Source: Mixophyes australis | Taxonomy: Eukaryota; Chordata; Amphibia; Anura; Limnodynastidae | NCBI GenBank assembly: GCA_036250195.1 | Contig: JAVHZZ010000005.1 | Coordinates: 130,845,199-130,909,198, forward strand | Length of the DNA: 64,000 bases | Direction of reading: 5' to 3' | Part shown: positions 23,033 through 34,500 of the stretch, piece after piece | How positions within the stretch are numbered: position 1 is the first letter of the stretch | Layout of the letters: each line of letters starts with the position of its first letter | Program-made: the position numbers and the translations under genes | Notes under the pieces: generated by a model | What the model was told of the DNA's origin: nothing | Database searches by the model: none | Seen by the model: only the letters and a program-made list of their open reading frames with translations

Positions 23033-24814
23033 TTGTTTCCAAGAGAAAGGGAGACAGGAGTGTAAAAAAGCGTTGTTTTTGGACGCCAATGAAGAAATGA
23101 CTGTTTTGCGATTTCTCTTGCTCAGAAAGACTTAGAAAGTTGATAATTGTGGGCAATGTTAGAAATGTCATGAGAAACAAGAATTATGTAAAAGAATTGA
23201 TGTAAGTCATTGTTTCCAAGAGAAAGGGAGACAGGAGGTAAAAAAGCGTTGTTTTTGGACGGCAATGAAGAAATGACTCTTTTGCGATTTCTCTTGCTCA
23301 GAAAGACTTGGAAAGTTGATAATTGTGGGCATCGTTAGAAATGTCATGAGAAACAAGAATTATGTAAAAGAATTGATGTAAGTCATTGTTTCCAAGAGAA
23401 AGGGAGACCGGAGTGTAAAAAAAGCGTTGTTTTTGGACGCCAATGAAGAAATGACTATGTTTTGCGATTTCTCTTGCTCAGAAAGACTTAGAAAGTTGAT
23501 AATTGTGGGCAATGTTAGAAATGTCATGAGAAACAAGAATTAAGTAAAAGAATTGATGTAAGTCATTGTTTCCAAGAGAAAGGGAGACAGGAGTGTAAAA
23601 AAGCGTTGTTTTTGGACGGCAATGAAGAAATGACTGTTTTACGATTTCTCTTGCTCAGAAAGACTTAGAAAGTTGATAATTGTGGGCAATGTTAGAAATG
23701 TCATGAGAAACAAGAATTATGTAAAAGAATTGATGTAAGTCATTGTTTCCAAGAGAAAGGGAGACCGGAGTGTAAAAAAGCGTTGTTTTTGGACGCCAAT
23801 GAAGAAATGACTATGTTTTGCGATTTCTCTTGCTCAGAAAGACTTAGAAAGTTGATAATTGTGGGCAATGTTAGAAATGTCATGAGAAACAAGAATTATG
23901 TAAAAGGATTGATGTAAGTCATTGTTTCCAAGAGAAAGAGAGACAGGAGTGTAAAAAAGCGTTGTTTTTGGACGCCAATGAAGAAATGACTGTTTTGCGA
24001 TTTCTCTTGCTCAGAAAGACTTAGAAAGTTGATAATTGTGGGCAATGTTAGAAATGTCATGAGAAACAAGAATTATGTAAAAGAATTGATGTAAGTCATT
24101 GTTTCCAAGAGAAAGGGAGACAGGAGTGTAAAAAAGCGTTGTTTTTGGACAGCAATGAAGAAATGACTATGTTTTGCGATTTCTCCTGCTCAGAAAGACT
24201 TATAAAGTTGATAATTGTGGGCAATGTTAGAAATGTCATGAGAAACAAGAATTATGTAAAAGAATTGATGTAAGTCATTGTTTCCAAGAGAAAGGGAGAC
24301 CGGAGTGTAAAAAAGCGTTGTTTTTAGACGGCAATGAAGAAATGACTATGTTTTGCGATTTCTCCTGCTCAGAAAGACTTAGAAAGTTGATAATTGTGGG
24401 CAAGGTTAGAAATGTCATGAGAAACAAGATTTATGTAAAAGAATTGATGTAAGTCATTGTTTCCAAGAGAAAGGGAGACCGGAGTGTAAAAAAGCGTTGT
24501 TTTTGGACGGCAATGAAGAAATTACTATGTTTTGCGATTTCTCCTGCTCAGAAAGACTTAGAAAGTTGATAATTGTGGGCAATGTAAGAAATGTCATGAG
24601 AAACAAGAATTATGTAAAAGAATTGATGTAAGTCATTGTTTCCAAGAGAAAGGGAGACAGGAGTGTAAAAAAGCGTTGTTTTTGGACGGTAATGAAGAAA
24701 TGACTATGTTTTGCGATTTCTCCTGCTCAGAAAGACTTAGAAAGTTGATAATTGTGGGCAATGTAAGAAATGTCATGAGAAACAAGAATTATGTAAAAGA
24801 ATTGCTGTAAGTCA
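23033..24814 (+). repeat. H-type module, 10 monomers, copy 1
   Basis: C7 H Q V Q L S B, a P-like monomer and G', 1782 bp. H (23210) is 176 bp: CAGGAGGTAAA has lost a base relative to CAGGAGTGTAAA, and it has GGGCATCG. Q (23386) has a seven-A run and AATTAAG. G' (24636) has the T55 and GCTG marks of G but not its duplication. The block recurs at 39999 with one monomer fewer. Confidence 0.83.
23210..23385 (+). repeat. H monomer, 176 bp (type example)
   Basis: The shortest monomer form. It has the 71-72 deletion of the 177-mers plus one base lost at GGAGTGTAAA (now GGAGGTAAA), together with CTTGG and GGGCATCG. Five copies start at 23210, 24992, 40176, 41778 and 47672, all to the right of 23 kb and all directly after a C7 monomer. 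Confidence 0.9.
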
Positions 24815-26412
24815 TTGTTTCCAAGAGAAAGGGAGACAGGAGTGTAAAAAAGTGTTGTTTTTGGACGCCAATGAAGAAATGACTGTTTTGCGATTTCTCT
24901 TGCTCAGAAAGACTTAGAAAGTTGATAATTGTGGGCAATGTTAGAAATGTCATGAGAAACAAGAATTATGTAAAAGAATTGATGTAAGTCATTGTTTCCA
25001 AGAGAAAGGGAGACAGGAGGTAAAAAAGCGTTGTTTTTGGACGGCAATGAAGAAATGACTGTTTTGCGATTTCTCTTGCTCAGAAAGACTTGGACAGTTG
25101 ATAATTGTGGGCATCGTTAGAAATGTCATGAGAAACAAGAATTATGTAAAAGAATTGATGTAAGTCATTGTTTCCAAGAGAAAGGGAGACCGGAGTGTAA
25201 AAAAGCGTTGTTTTTGGACGCCAATGAAGAAATGACTATGTTTTGCGATTTCTCTTGCTCAGAAAAACTTAGAAAGTTGATAATTGTGGGCAATGTTAGA
25301 AATGTCATGAGAAACAAGAATTATGTAAAAGAATTGATGTAAGTCATTGTTTCCAAGAGAAAGGGAGACAGGAGTGTAAAAAAGCGTTGTTTTTGGACGG
25401 CAATGAAGAAATGACTGTTTTACGATTTCTCTTGCTCAGAAAGACTTAGAAAGTTGATAATTGTGGGCAATGTTAGAAATGTCATGAGAAACAAGAATTA
25501 TGTAAAAGAATTGATGTAAGTCATTGTTTCCAAGAGAAAGGGAGACCGGAGTGTAAAAAAGCGTTGTTTTTGGACGGCAATGAAGAAATGACTGTTTTGC
25601 GATTTCTCTTGCTCAGAAAGACTTAGAAAGTTGATAATTGTGGGCAATGTTAGAAATGTCATGAGAAACAAGAATTATGTAAAAGGATTGATGTAAGTCA
25701 TTGTTTCCAAGAGAAAGAGAGACAGGAGTGTAAAAAAGCGTTGTTTTTGGACGCCAATGAAGAAATGACTGTTTTGCGATTTCTCTTGCTCAGAAAGACT
25801 TAGAAAGTTGATAATTGTGGGCAATATTAGAAATGTCATGAGAAACAAGAATTATGTAAAAGAATTGATGTAAGTCATTGTTTCCAAAAGAAAGGGAGAC
25901 AGGAGTGTAAAAAAGCGTTGTTTTTAGACGGCAATGAAGAAATGACTATGTTTTGCGATTTCTCCTGCTCAGAAAGACTTAGAAAGTTGATAATTGTGGG
26001 CAAGGTTAGAAATGTCATGAGAAACAAGAATTATGTAAAAGGATTGATGTAAGTCATTGTTTCCAAGAGAAAGAGAGACAGGAGTGTAAAAAAGCGTTGT
26101 TTTTGGACGCCAATGAAGAAATGACTGTTTTGCGATTTCTCTTGCTCAGAAAGACTTAGAAAGTTGATAATTGTGGGCAATATTAGAAATGTCATGAGAA
26201 ACAAGAATTATGTAAAAGAATTGATGTAAGTCATTGTTTCCAAAAGAAAGGGAGACAGGAGTGTAAAAAAGCGTTGTTTTTAGACGGCAATGAAGAAATG
26301 ACTATGTTTTGCGATTTCTCCTGCTCAGAAAGACTTAGAAAGTTGATAATTGTGGGCAAGGTTAGAAATGTCATGAGAAACAAGATTTATGTAAAAGAAT
26401 TGATGTAAGTCA
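24815..26412 (+). repeat. H-type module, degenerate copy with L B pair in tandem
   Basis: C7 (AAGTGTTG), H (24992, with GGACAG), Q (AAAACTT), V, a C24 177-mer, then L, B, L, B. The last four are a tandem duplication of an L-B pair (starts 25701 and 26057, 356 bp apart), with CCAAAAGAAAG in both B monomers and CAATATTAG in both L monomers. The counterpart at 41601 has a single L. Confidence 0.82.
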
Positions 26413-26949
26413 TTGTTTCCAAGAGAAAGGGAGACAGGAGTGTAAAAAAGCGTTGTTTTTGGACGCCAATGAAGAAATGACTATGTTTTGCGATTTCTCC
26501 TGCTCAGAAAGACTTAGAAAGTTGATAATTGTGGGCAATGTAAGAAATGTCATGAGAAACAAGAATTATGTAAAAGAATTGATGTAAGTCATTGTTTCCA
26601 AGAGAAAGGGAGACAGGAGTGTAAAAAAGCGTTGTTTTTGGACGGCAATGAAGAAATGACTATGTTTTGCGATTTCTCCTGCTCAGAAAGACTTAGAAAG
26701 TTGATAATTGTGGGCAATGTAAGAAATGTCATGAGAAACAAGAATTATGTAAAAGAATTGATGTAAGTCATTGTTTCCAAGAGAAAAGGAGACAGGAGTG
26801 TAAAAAAGCGTTGTTTTTGGACGGCAATGAAGAAATGACTATGTTTTGCGATTTCTCCTGCTCAGAAAGACTTAGAAAGTTGATAATTGTGGGCAATGTA
26901 AGAAATGTCATGAGAAACAAGAATTATGCAAAAGAATTGATGTAAGTCA
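26413..26949 (+). repeat. Three A130 monomers before the 26-mer duplication
   Basis: Ca (26413), a plain GGACGGC/A130 monomer (26592) and a J monomer (26771, AGAAAAGGAGAC) that ends TTATGCAAAAG. The left edge of the 4648-bp homology falls inside J, after monomer position 54 (26824). Confidence 0.82.
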
Positions 26950-29900
26950 TTGTTTCCAAGAGAAAGGGAGACAGGTGTGTAAAAAAGCGTTGTTTTTGGA
27001 CGCCAATGAAGAAATGACTGTTTTGCGATTTCTCTTGCTCAGAAAGACTTAGAAAGTTGATAATTGTGGGCAATGTTAGAAATGTCATGAGAAACAAGAA
27101 TTATGTAAAAGAATTGATGTAAGTCATTGTTTCCAAGAGAAAGGGAGACCGGAGTGTAAAAAAGCGTTGTTTTTGGACGGCAATGAAGAAATGACTATGT
27201 TTTGCGATTTCTCCTGCTCAGAAAGACTTAGAAAGTTGATAATTGTGGGCAATGTTAGAAATGTCATGAGAAACAAGAATTATGTAAAAGAATTGATGTA
27301 AGTCATTGTTTCCAAGAGAAAGGGAGACAGGAGTGTAAAAAAGCGTTGTTTTTGGACGGCAATGAAGAAATGACTATGTTTTGCGATTTCTCTTGCTCAG
27401 AAAGACTTAGAAAGTTGATAATTGTGGGCAATGTTAGAAATGTCATGAGAAACAAGAATTATGTAAAAGAATTGATGTAAGTCATTGTTTCCAAGAGAAA
27501 GGGAGACAGGAGTGTAAAAAAGCGTTGTTTTTGGACAGCAATGAAGAAATGACTATGTTTTGCGATTTCTCCTGCTCAGAAAGACTTATAAAGTTGATAA
27601 TTGTGGGCAATGTTAGAAATGTCATGAGAAACAAGAATTATGTAAAAGAATTGATGTAAGTCATTGTTTCCAAGAGAAAGGGAGACGGGAGTGTAAAAAA
27701 GCGTTGTTTTTAGACGGCAATGAAGAAATGACTGTTTTGCGATTTCTCTTGCTCAGAAAGACTTAGAAAGTTGATAATTGTGGGCAATGTTAGAAATGTC
27801 ATGAGAAACAAGAATTATGTAAAAGAATTGATGTAAGTCATTGTTTCCAAGAGAAAGGGAGACAGGAGTGTAAAAAAGCGTTGTTTTTGGACGGCAATGA
27901 AGAAATGACTATGTTTTGCGATTTCTCCTGCTCAGAAAGACTTAGAAAGTTGATAATTGTGGGCAATGTTAGAAATTTCATGAGAAACAAGATTTATGTA
28001 AAAGAATTGATGTAAGTCATTGTTTCCAAGAGAAAGGGAGACAGGAGTGTAAAAAAGCGTTGTTTTTGGACGCCAATGAAGAAATGACTATGTTTTGCGA
28101 TTTCTCCTGCTCAGAAAGACTTAGAAAGTTGATAATTGTGGGCAATGTAAGAAATGTCATGAGAAACAAGAATTATGTAAAAGAATTGATGTAAGTCATT
28201 GTTTCCAAGAGAAAGGGAGACAGGAGTGTAAAAAAGCGTTGTTTTTGGACGGCAATGAAGAAATGACTATGTTTTGCGATTTCTCCTGCTCAGAAAGACT
28301 TAGAAAGTTGATAATTGTGGGCAATGTAAGAAATGTCATGAGAAACAATAATTATGTAAAAGAATTGATGTAAGTCATTGTTTCCAAGAGAAAGGGAGAC
28401 AGGAGTGTAAAAAAGCGTTGTTTTTGAACAGCAATGAAGAAATGACTATGTTTTGCGATTTCTCCTGCTCAGAAAGACTTAGAAAGTTGATAATTGTGGG
28501 CAATGTTAGAAATGTCATGAGAAACAAGAATTATCTAAAAGAATTGATGTAAGTCATTGTTTCCAAGAGAAAGGGAGACCGGAGTGTAAAAAAGCGTTGT
28601 TTTTAGACGGCAATAAAGAAATGACTGTTTTGCGATTTCTCTTGCTCAGAAAGACTTAGAAAGTTGATAATTGTGGGCAATGTTAGAAATGTCATGAGAA
28701 ACAAGAATTATGTAAAAGAATTGATGTAAGTCATTGTTTCCAAGAGAAAGGGAGACAGGAGTGTAAAAAAGCGTTGTTTTTGGACGGCAATGAAGAAATG
28801 ACTATGTTTTGCGATTTCTCCTGCTCAGAAAGACTTAGAAAGTTGATAATTGTGGGCAATGTTAGAAATTTCATGAGAAACAAGATTTATGTAAAAGAAT
28901 TGATGTAAGTCATTGTTTCCAAGAGAAAGGGAGACAGGAGTGTAAAAAAGCGTTGTTTTTGGACGCCAATGAAGAAATGACTATGTTTTGCGATTTCTCC
29001 TGCTCAGAAAGACTTAGAAAGTTGATAATTGTGGGCAATGTAAGAAATGTCATGAGAAACAAGAATTATGTAAAAGAATTGATGTAAGTCATTGTTTCCA
29101 AGAGAAAGGGAGACAGGAGTGTAAAAAAGCGTTGTTTTTGGACGGCAATGAAGAAATGACTATGTTTTGCGATTTCTCCTGCTCAGAAAGACTTAGAAAG
29201 TTGATAATTGTGGGCAATGTAAGAAATGTCATGAGAAACAAGAATTATGTAAAAGAATGGATGCAAGTCATTGTTTCCAAGAGAAAGGGAGACAGGAGTG
29301 TAAAAAAGCGTTGTTTTTGAACAGCAATGAAGAAATGACTATGTTTTGCGATTTCTCCTGCTCAGAAAGACTTAGAAAGTTGATAATTGTGGGCAATGTT
29401 AGAAATGTCATGAGAAACAAGAATTATCTAAAAGAATTGATGTAAGTCATTGTTTCCAAGAGAAAGGGAGACCGGAGTGTAAAAAAGCGTTGTTTTTGGA
29501 CGGCAATGAAGAAATGACTATGTTTTGCGATTTCTCCTGCTCAGAAAGACTTAGAAAGTTGATAATTGTGGGCAATGTTAGAAATTTCATGAGAAACAAG
29601 ATTTATGTAAAAGAATTGATGTAAGTCATTGTTTCCAAGAGAAAGGGAGACAGGAGTGTAAAAAAGCGTTGTTTTTGGACGCCAATGAAGAAATGACTAT
29701 GTTTTGCGATTTCTCCTGCTCAGAAAGACTTAGAAAGTTGATAATTGTGGGCAATGTAAGAAATGTCATGAGAAACAAGAATTATGTAAAAGAATTGATG
29801 TAAGTCATTGTTTCCAAGAGAAAGGGAGACAGGAGTGTAAAAAAGCGTTGTTTTTGGACGGCAATGAAGAAATGACTATGTTTTGCGATTTCTCCTGCTC

Positions 29901-31597
29901 AGAAAGACTTAGAAAGTTGATAATTGTGGGCAATGTAAGAAATGTCATGAGAAACAAGAATTATGTAAAAGAATGGATGCAAGTCATTGTTTCCAAGAGA
30001 AAGGGAGACAGGAGTGTAAAAAAGCGTTGTTTTTGGACGCCAATGAAGAAATGACTATGTTTTGCGATTTCTCCTGCTCAGAAAGACTTAGAAAGTTGAT
30101 AATTGTGGGCAATGTAAGAAATGTCATGAGAAACAAGAATTATGTAAAAGAATTGATGTAAGTCATTGTTTCCAAGAGAAAGGGAGACCGGAGTGTAAAA
30201 AAGCGTTGTTTTTAGACGGCAATGAAGAAATGACTATGTTTTGCGATTTCTCCTGCTCAGAAAGACTTAGAAAGTTGATAATTGTGGGCAATGTAAGAAA
30301 TGTCATGAGAAACAAGAATTATGTAAAAGAATTGATGTAAGTCATTGTTTCCAAGAGAAAGGGAGACAGGAGTGTAAAAAAGCGTATTTTTTGGACGGTA
30401 ATGAAGAAATGACTATGTTTTGCGATTTCTCCTGCTCAGAAAGACTTAGAAAGTTGATAATTGTGTAAGAAATGTAAGAAATGTCATGAGAGACAAGAAT
30501 TATGTAAAAGAATTGCTGTAAGTCATTGTTTCCAAGAGAAAGGGAGACAGGAGTGTAAAAAAGCGTTGTTTTTGGACGCCAATGAAGAAATGACTGTTTT
30601 GCGATTTCTCTTGCTCAGAAAGACTTAGAAAGTTGATAATTGTGGGCAATGTAAGAAATGTCATGAGAAACAATAATTATGTAAAAGAATTGATGTAAGT
30701 CATTGTTTCCAAGAGAAAGGGAGACAGGAGTGTAAAAAAGCGTTGTTTTTGAACGGAAATGAAGAAATGACTATGTTTTGCGATTTCTCCTGCTCAGAAA
30801 GACTTAGAAAGTTGATAATTGTGGGCAATGTTAGAAATGTCATGAGAAACAAGAATTATGTAAAAGAATTGATGCAAGTCATTGTTTCCAAGAGAAAGGG
30901 AGACAGGAGTGTAAAAAAGCGTTGTTTTTGGACGCCAATGAAGAAATGACTATGTTTTGCGATTTCTCCTGCTCAGAAAGACTTAGAAAGTTGATAATTG
31001 TGGGCAATGTAAGAAATGTCATGAGAAACAAGAATTATGTAAAAGAATTGATGTAAGTCATTGTTTCCAAGAGAAAGGGAGACCGGAGTGTAAAAAAGCG
31101 TTGTTTTTAGACGGCAATGAAGAAATGACTATGTTTTGCGATTTCTCCTGCTCAGAAAGACTTAGAAAGTTGATAATTGTGGGCAATGTAAGAAATGTCA
31201 TGAGAAACAAGAATTATGTAAAAGAATTGATGTAAGTCATTGTTTCCAAGAGAAAGGGAGACAGGAGTGTAAAAAAGCGTTGTTTTTGGACGGCAATGAA
31301 GAAATGACTATGTTTTGCGATTTCTCCTGCTCAGAAAGACTTAGAAAGTTGATAATTGTGGGCAATGTAAGAAATGTCATGAGAAACAATAATTATGTAA
31401 AAGAATTGATGTAAGTCATTGTTTCCAAGAGAAAGGGAGACAGGAGTGTAAAAAAGCGTTGTTTTTGGACGCCAATGAAGAAATGACTATGTTTTGCGAT
31501 TTCTCCTGCTCAGAAAGACTTAGAAAGTTGATAATTGTGGGCAATGTAAGAAATGTCATGAGAAACAAGAATTATGCAAAAGAATTGATGTAAGTCA
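26950..31597 (+). repeat. 26-monomer tandem duplication, copy 1 (4648 bp)
   Basis: Order: C7 with CAGGTGTG, P U S Tg F Ca N A' K F Ca W A' F Ca W Ca R G2, a C7/N hybrid (30526), A3 Ca R N Ca. Rare marks recur exactly 4648 bp downstream: CAGGTGTG (26971 and 31619), TTATGCAAAAG, both W monomers (29092, 29808), both A' monomers, G2 (30345) and A3 (30703). Four 177-mers and one 181-mer in 26 monomers give 4648. W A' F Ca W holds a 716-bp four-monomer insertion (29271-29986) that is absent from the related block at 45 kb. Confidence 0.92.
29092..29270 (+). repeat. W monomer with stop-codon loss (type example)
   Basis: Near its end the monomer reads GAATGGATGCAAG instead of GAATTGATGTAAG (G168, C173). 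This converts the usual TAA into CAA and lets a frame run on into the next monomer. W monomers start at 29092, 29808, 33740, 34456, 45166 and 59439. A3 monomers (30703, 35351, 46061, 46777, 60334) have the C173 change alone. The resulting frames are 62-68 codons. I do not call them genes. Confidence 0.88.
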
Positions 31598-34500
31598 TTG
31601 TTTCCAAGAGAAAGGGAGACAGGTGTGTAAAAAAGCGTTGTTTTTGGACGCCAATGAAGAAATGACTGTTTTGCGATTTCTCTTGCTCAGAAAGACTTAG
31701 AAAGTTGATAATTGTGGGCAATGTTAGAAATGTCATGAGAAACAAGAATTATGTAAAAGAATTGATGTAAGTCATTGTTTCCAAGAGAAAGGGAGACCGG
31801 AGTGTAAAAAAGCGTTGTTTTTGGACGGCAATGAAGAAATGACTATGTTTTGCGATTTCTCCTGCTCAGAAAGACTTAGAAAGTTGATAATTGTGGGCAA
31901 TGTTAGAAATGTCATGAGAAACAAGAATTATGTAAAAGAATTGATGTAAGTCATTGTTTCCAAGAGAAAGGGAGACAGGAGTGTAAAAAAGCGTTGTTTT
32001 TGGACGGCAATGAAGAAATGACTATGTTTTGCGATTTCTCTTGCTCAGAAAGACTTAGAAAGTTGATAATTGTGGGCAATGTTAGAAATGTCATGAGAAA
32101 CAAGAATTATGTAAAAGAATTGATGTAAGTCATTGTTTCCAAGAGAAAGGGAGACAGGAGTGTAAAAAAGCGTTGTTTTTGGACAGCAATGAAGAAATGA
32201 CTATGTTTTGCGATTTCTCCTGCTCAGAAAGACTTATAAAGTTGATAATTGTGGGCAATGTTAGAAATGTCATGAGAAACAAGAATTATGTAAAAGAATT
32301 GATGTAAGTCATTGTTTCCAAGAGAAAGGGAGACGGGAGTGTAAAAAAGCGTTGTTTTTAGACGGCAATGAAGAAATGACTGTTTTGCGATTTCTCTTGC
32401 TCAGAAAGACTTAGAAAGTTGATAATTGTGGGCAATGTTAGAAATGTCATGAGAAACAAGAATTATGTAAAAGAATTGATGTAAGTCATTGTTTCCAAGA
32501 GAAAGGGAGACAGGAGTGTAAAAAAGCGTTGTTTTTGGACGGCAATGAAGAAATGACTATGTTTTGCGATTTCTCCTGCTCAGAAAGACTTAGAAAGTTG
32601 ATAATTGTGGGCAATGTTAGAAATTTCATGAGAAACAAGATTTATGTAAAAGAATTGATGTAAGTCATTGTTTCCAAGAGAAAGGGAGACAGGAGTGTAA
32701 AAAAGCGTTGTTTTTGGACGCCAATGAAGAAATGACTATGTTTTGCGATTTCTCCTGCTCAGAAAGACTTAGAAAGTTGATAATTGTGGGCAATGTAAGA
32801 AATGTCATGAGAAACAAGAATTATGTAAAAGAATTGATGTAAGTCATTGTTTCCAAGAGAAAGGGAGACAGGAGTGTAAAAAAGCGTTGTTTTTGGACGG
32901 CAATGAAGAAATGACTATGTTTTGCGATTTCTCCTGCTCAGAAAGACTTAGAAAGTTGATAATTGTGGGCAATGTAAGAAATGTCATGAGAAACAATAAT
33001 TATGTAAAAGAATTGATGTAAGTCATTGTTTCCAAGAGAAAGGGAGACAGGAGTGTAAAAAAGCGTTGTTTTTGAACAGCAATGAAGAAATGACTATGTT
33101 TTGCGATTTCTCCTGCTCAGAAAGACTTAGAAAGTTGATAATTGTGGGCAATGTTAGAAATGTCATGAGAAACAAGAATTATCTAAAAGAATTGATGTAA
33201 GTCATTGTTTCCAAGAGAAAGGGAGACCGGAGTGTAAAAAAGCGTTGTTTTTAGACGGCAATAAAGAAATGACTGTTTTGCGATTTCTCTTGCTCAGAAA
33301 GACTTAGAAAGTTGATAATTGTGGGCAATGTTAGAAATGTCATGAGAAACAAGAATTATGTAAAAGAATTGATGTAAGTCATTGTTTCCAAGAGAAAGGG
33401 AGACAGGAGTGTAAAAAAGCGTTGTTTTTGGACGGCAATGAAGAAATGACTATGTTTTGCGATTTCTCCTGCTCAGAAAGACTTAGAAAGTTGATAATTG
33501 TGGGCAATGTTAGAAATTTCATGAGAAACAAGATTTATGTAAAAGAATTGATGTAAGTCATTGTTTCCAAGAGAAAGGGAGACAGGAGTGTAAAAAAGCG
33601 TTGTTTTTGGACGCCAATGAAGAAATGACTATGTTTTGCGATTTCTCCTGCTCAGAAAGACTTAGAAAGTTGATAATTGTGGGCAATGTAAGAAATGTCA
33701 TGAGAAACAAGAATTATGTAAAAGAATTGATGTAAGTCATTGTTTCCAAGAGAAAGGGAGACAGGAGTGTAAAAAAGCGTTGTTTTTGGACGGCAATGAA
33801 GAAATGACTATGTTTTGCGATTTCTCCTGCTCAGAAAGACTTAGAAAGTTGATAATTGTGGGCAATGTAAGAAATGTCATGAGAAACAAGAATTATGTAA
33901 AAGAATGGATGCAAGTCATTGTTTCCAAGAGAAAGGGAGACAGGAGTGTAAAAAAGCGTTGTTTTTGAACAGCAATGAAGAAATGACTATGTTTTGCGAT
34001 TTCTCCTGCTCAGAAAGACTTAGAAAGTTGATAATTGTGGGCAATGTTAGAAATGTCATGAGAAACAAGAATTATCTAAAAGAATTGATGTAAGTCATTG
34101 TTTCCAAGAGAAAGGGAGACCGGAGTGTAAAAAAGCGTTGTTTTTGGACGGCAATGAAGAAATGACTATGTTTTGCGATTTCTCCTGCTCAGAAAGACTT
34201 AGAAAGTTGATAATTGTGGGCAATGTTAGAAATTTCATGAGAAACAAGATTTATGTAAAAGAATTGATGTAAGTCATTGTTTCCAAGAGAAAGGGAGACA
34301 GGAGTGTAAAAAAGCGTTGTTTTTGGACGCCAATGAAGAAATGACTATGTTTTGCGATTTCTCCTGCTCAGAAAGACTTAGAAAGTTGATAATTGTGGGC
34401 AATGTAAGAAATGTCATGAGAAACAAGAATTATGTAAAAGAATTGATGTAAGTCATTGTTTCCAAGAGAAAGGGAGACAGGAGTGTAAAAAAGCGTTGTT

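Noticed and set aside
29132..30949. Open frames of 62-68 codons (29132-29320, 29257-29445, 29848-30054, 29973-30161, 30743-30949) and their copies at 33780-35597, 45206-47023 and 59479-60580
   Set aside because: They are translations of the satellite across stop-loss junctions. About half start at TTG, the same peptide recurs in overlapping frames, and copies arise only by block duplication. There is no promoter, intron or recognisable domain.
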